From: Flavobacterium psychrophilum
GTDB lineage: Bacteria > Bacteroidota > Bacteroidia > Flavobacteriales > Flavobacteriaceae
Length of the DNA stretch: 41,271 bases
Direction of reading: 5' to 3'
Assembly (NCBI GenBank): GCA_943325515.2
Contig: CALPPS020000011.1
Coordinates: 1-41,271, forward strand
Shown here in pieces: positions 41,041 to 41,271 of this stretch. The position numbers were made by a program, and so were the translations under genes. Positions within the stretch are counted from its first letter, which is position 1; every line of letters begins with the position of its first letter. The notes under the pieces were generated by a model. It saw only the letters and a program-made list of their open reading frames with translations. It was not told where the DNA came from and searched no databases.

Positions 41041-41271
41041 TTATACAAAAGATACAGGTTCACCATAAAGGTCAAACTCTGTGGCGTCAATAATTTTTAT
41101 AGTTACAAATTCTCCTGTTTTTACATAAAATTTTGAAGCATCTATAAGCACTTCATTATCTACATCTGGGCTATCAAATTCTGTTCTTCCAATGAAATGT
41201 TGCCCTTCTTTTCTATCAATAATACATTTGAAGGTTTGCCCAATTTTTTCCTGATTTAAATCCCAAGAAAT
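41041..41271 (-). CDS. rimO: Ribosomal protein S12 methylthiotransferase RimO, C-terminal fragment (cut by window edge)
   Basis: The frame is open from the window edge to a TAA at 41043-41041; 76 residues are visible. The sequence (QEKIGQTFKCIIDRKEG, GRTEFDSPDVDNEVLI, KTGEFVTIKIIDATEFDLYG) is the C-terminal TRAM domain of RimO, with the DSPDVD stretch typical of RimO as opposed to MiaB. The radical SAM core with its Fe-S clusters is beyond the window. RimO adds a methylthio group to an Asp of ribosomal protein S12. The gene reads toward the TPR-apbE operon in the same direction. Confidence 0.88.
   Translation of the reverse strand: MSWDLNQEKIGQTFKCIIDRKEGQHFIGRTEFDSPDVDNEVLIDASKFYVKTGEFVTIKIIDATEFDLYGEPVSFV

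Overview
The window looks like chromosomal DNA of a member of the Flavobacteriaceae (Bacteroidota), most likely Flavobacterium or a close relative. The evidence is the strong AT bias, the lack of Shine-Dalgarno sequences, repeated Bacteroidota-type promoters (TTTG about 16-23 nt before TAnnTTTG), a PorV/PorQ-family protein, a type IX secretion sorting domain, a Lnb/DUF4105 protein, DUF5777 and DUF2805 families, and a conserved housekeeping block pssA-lptB-AhpD-like-tatC-kdsD-recQ. No prophage, transposase, CRISPR array or rRNA was seen. Both ends cut genes: the tail of a GT2 glycosyltransferase on the left and the C-terminal TRAM domain of RimO (minus strand) on the right.

Region 1 (1-8504) is the end of a surface-polysaccharide locus. 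It holds a GT2 tail, a GT-C-like membrane protein, two methyltransferases, two GT4 glycosyltransferases, an O-antigen ligase/polymerase and the initiating sugar-1-phosphate transferase. The left part carries scars: a roughly 60-codon remnant of a WecE/RffA-like sugar aminotransferase lies between the GT2 tail and the GT-C gene, and a second decayed copy of the GT2 tail lies on the far side of the GT-C gene. This records past gene loss and duplication.

Region 2 (8484-18786) is core envelope and genome maintenance: a DUF4105/Lnb membrane protein, a PorV/PorQ-family barrel, PssA, LptB, an AhpD-like protein, TatC, KdsD, a RecQ helicase without zinc-site cysteines, and an FAD-dependent dehydrogenase. 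recQ and kdsD appear to fire from back-to-back -7 boxes that share one palindrome.

Region 3 (18802-30996) is mixed metabolism: an unknown membrane protein, two tiny abutting membrane proteins, GapN, a lipoprotein MsrB-MsrA fusion, Idi, a QueD-like enzyme, a BCP peroxiredoxin, ManA, tRNA-Thr(UGU), an EamA transporter, AlkB, a fatty-acid hydroxylase family protein, a DUF2805 protein and an M61 peptidase.

Region 4 (30997-33503) is an accessory island. An XRE regulator diverges, across three exact-period 20-bp direct repeats, from small secreted proteins I do not recognise.

Region 5 (33548-35791) is a B12-binding radical SAM protein whose reading frame has absorbed two kinds of intergenic-type repeat.

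Region 6 (35944-40893) is a secretory redox-type locus: an OB-fold protein, DUF5777 barrel, cytochrome c lipoprotein, YceI, and a T9SS-sorted DUF2271 protein, facing an ApbE flavin transferase and a TPR protein. This is the best candidate for an incompletely described system, probably extracytoplasmic electron transfer or redox maturation.
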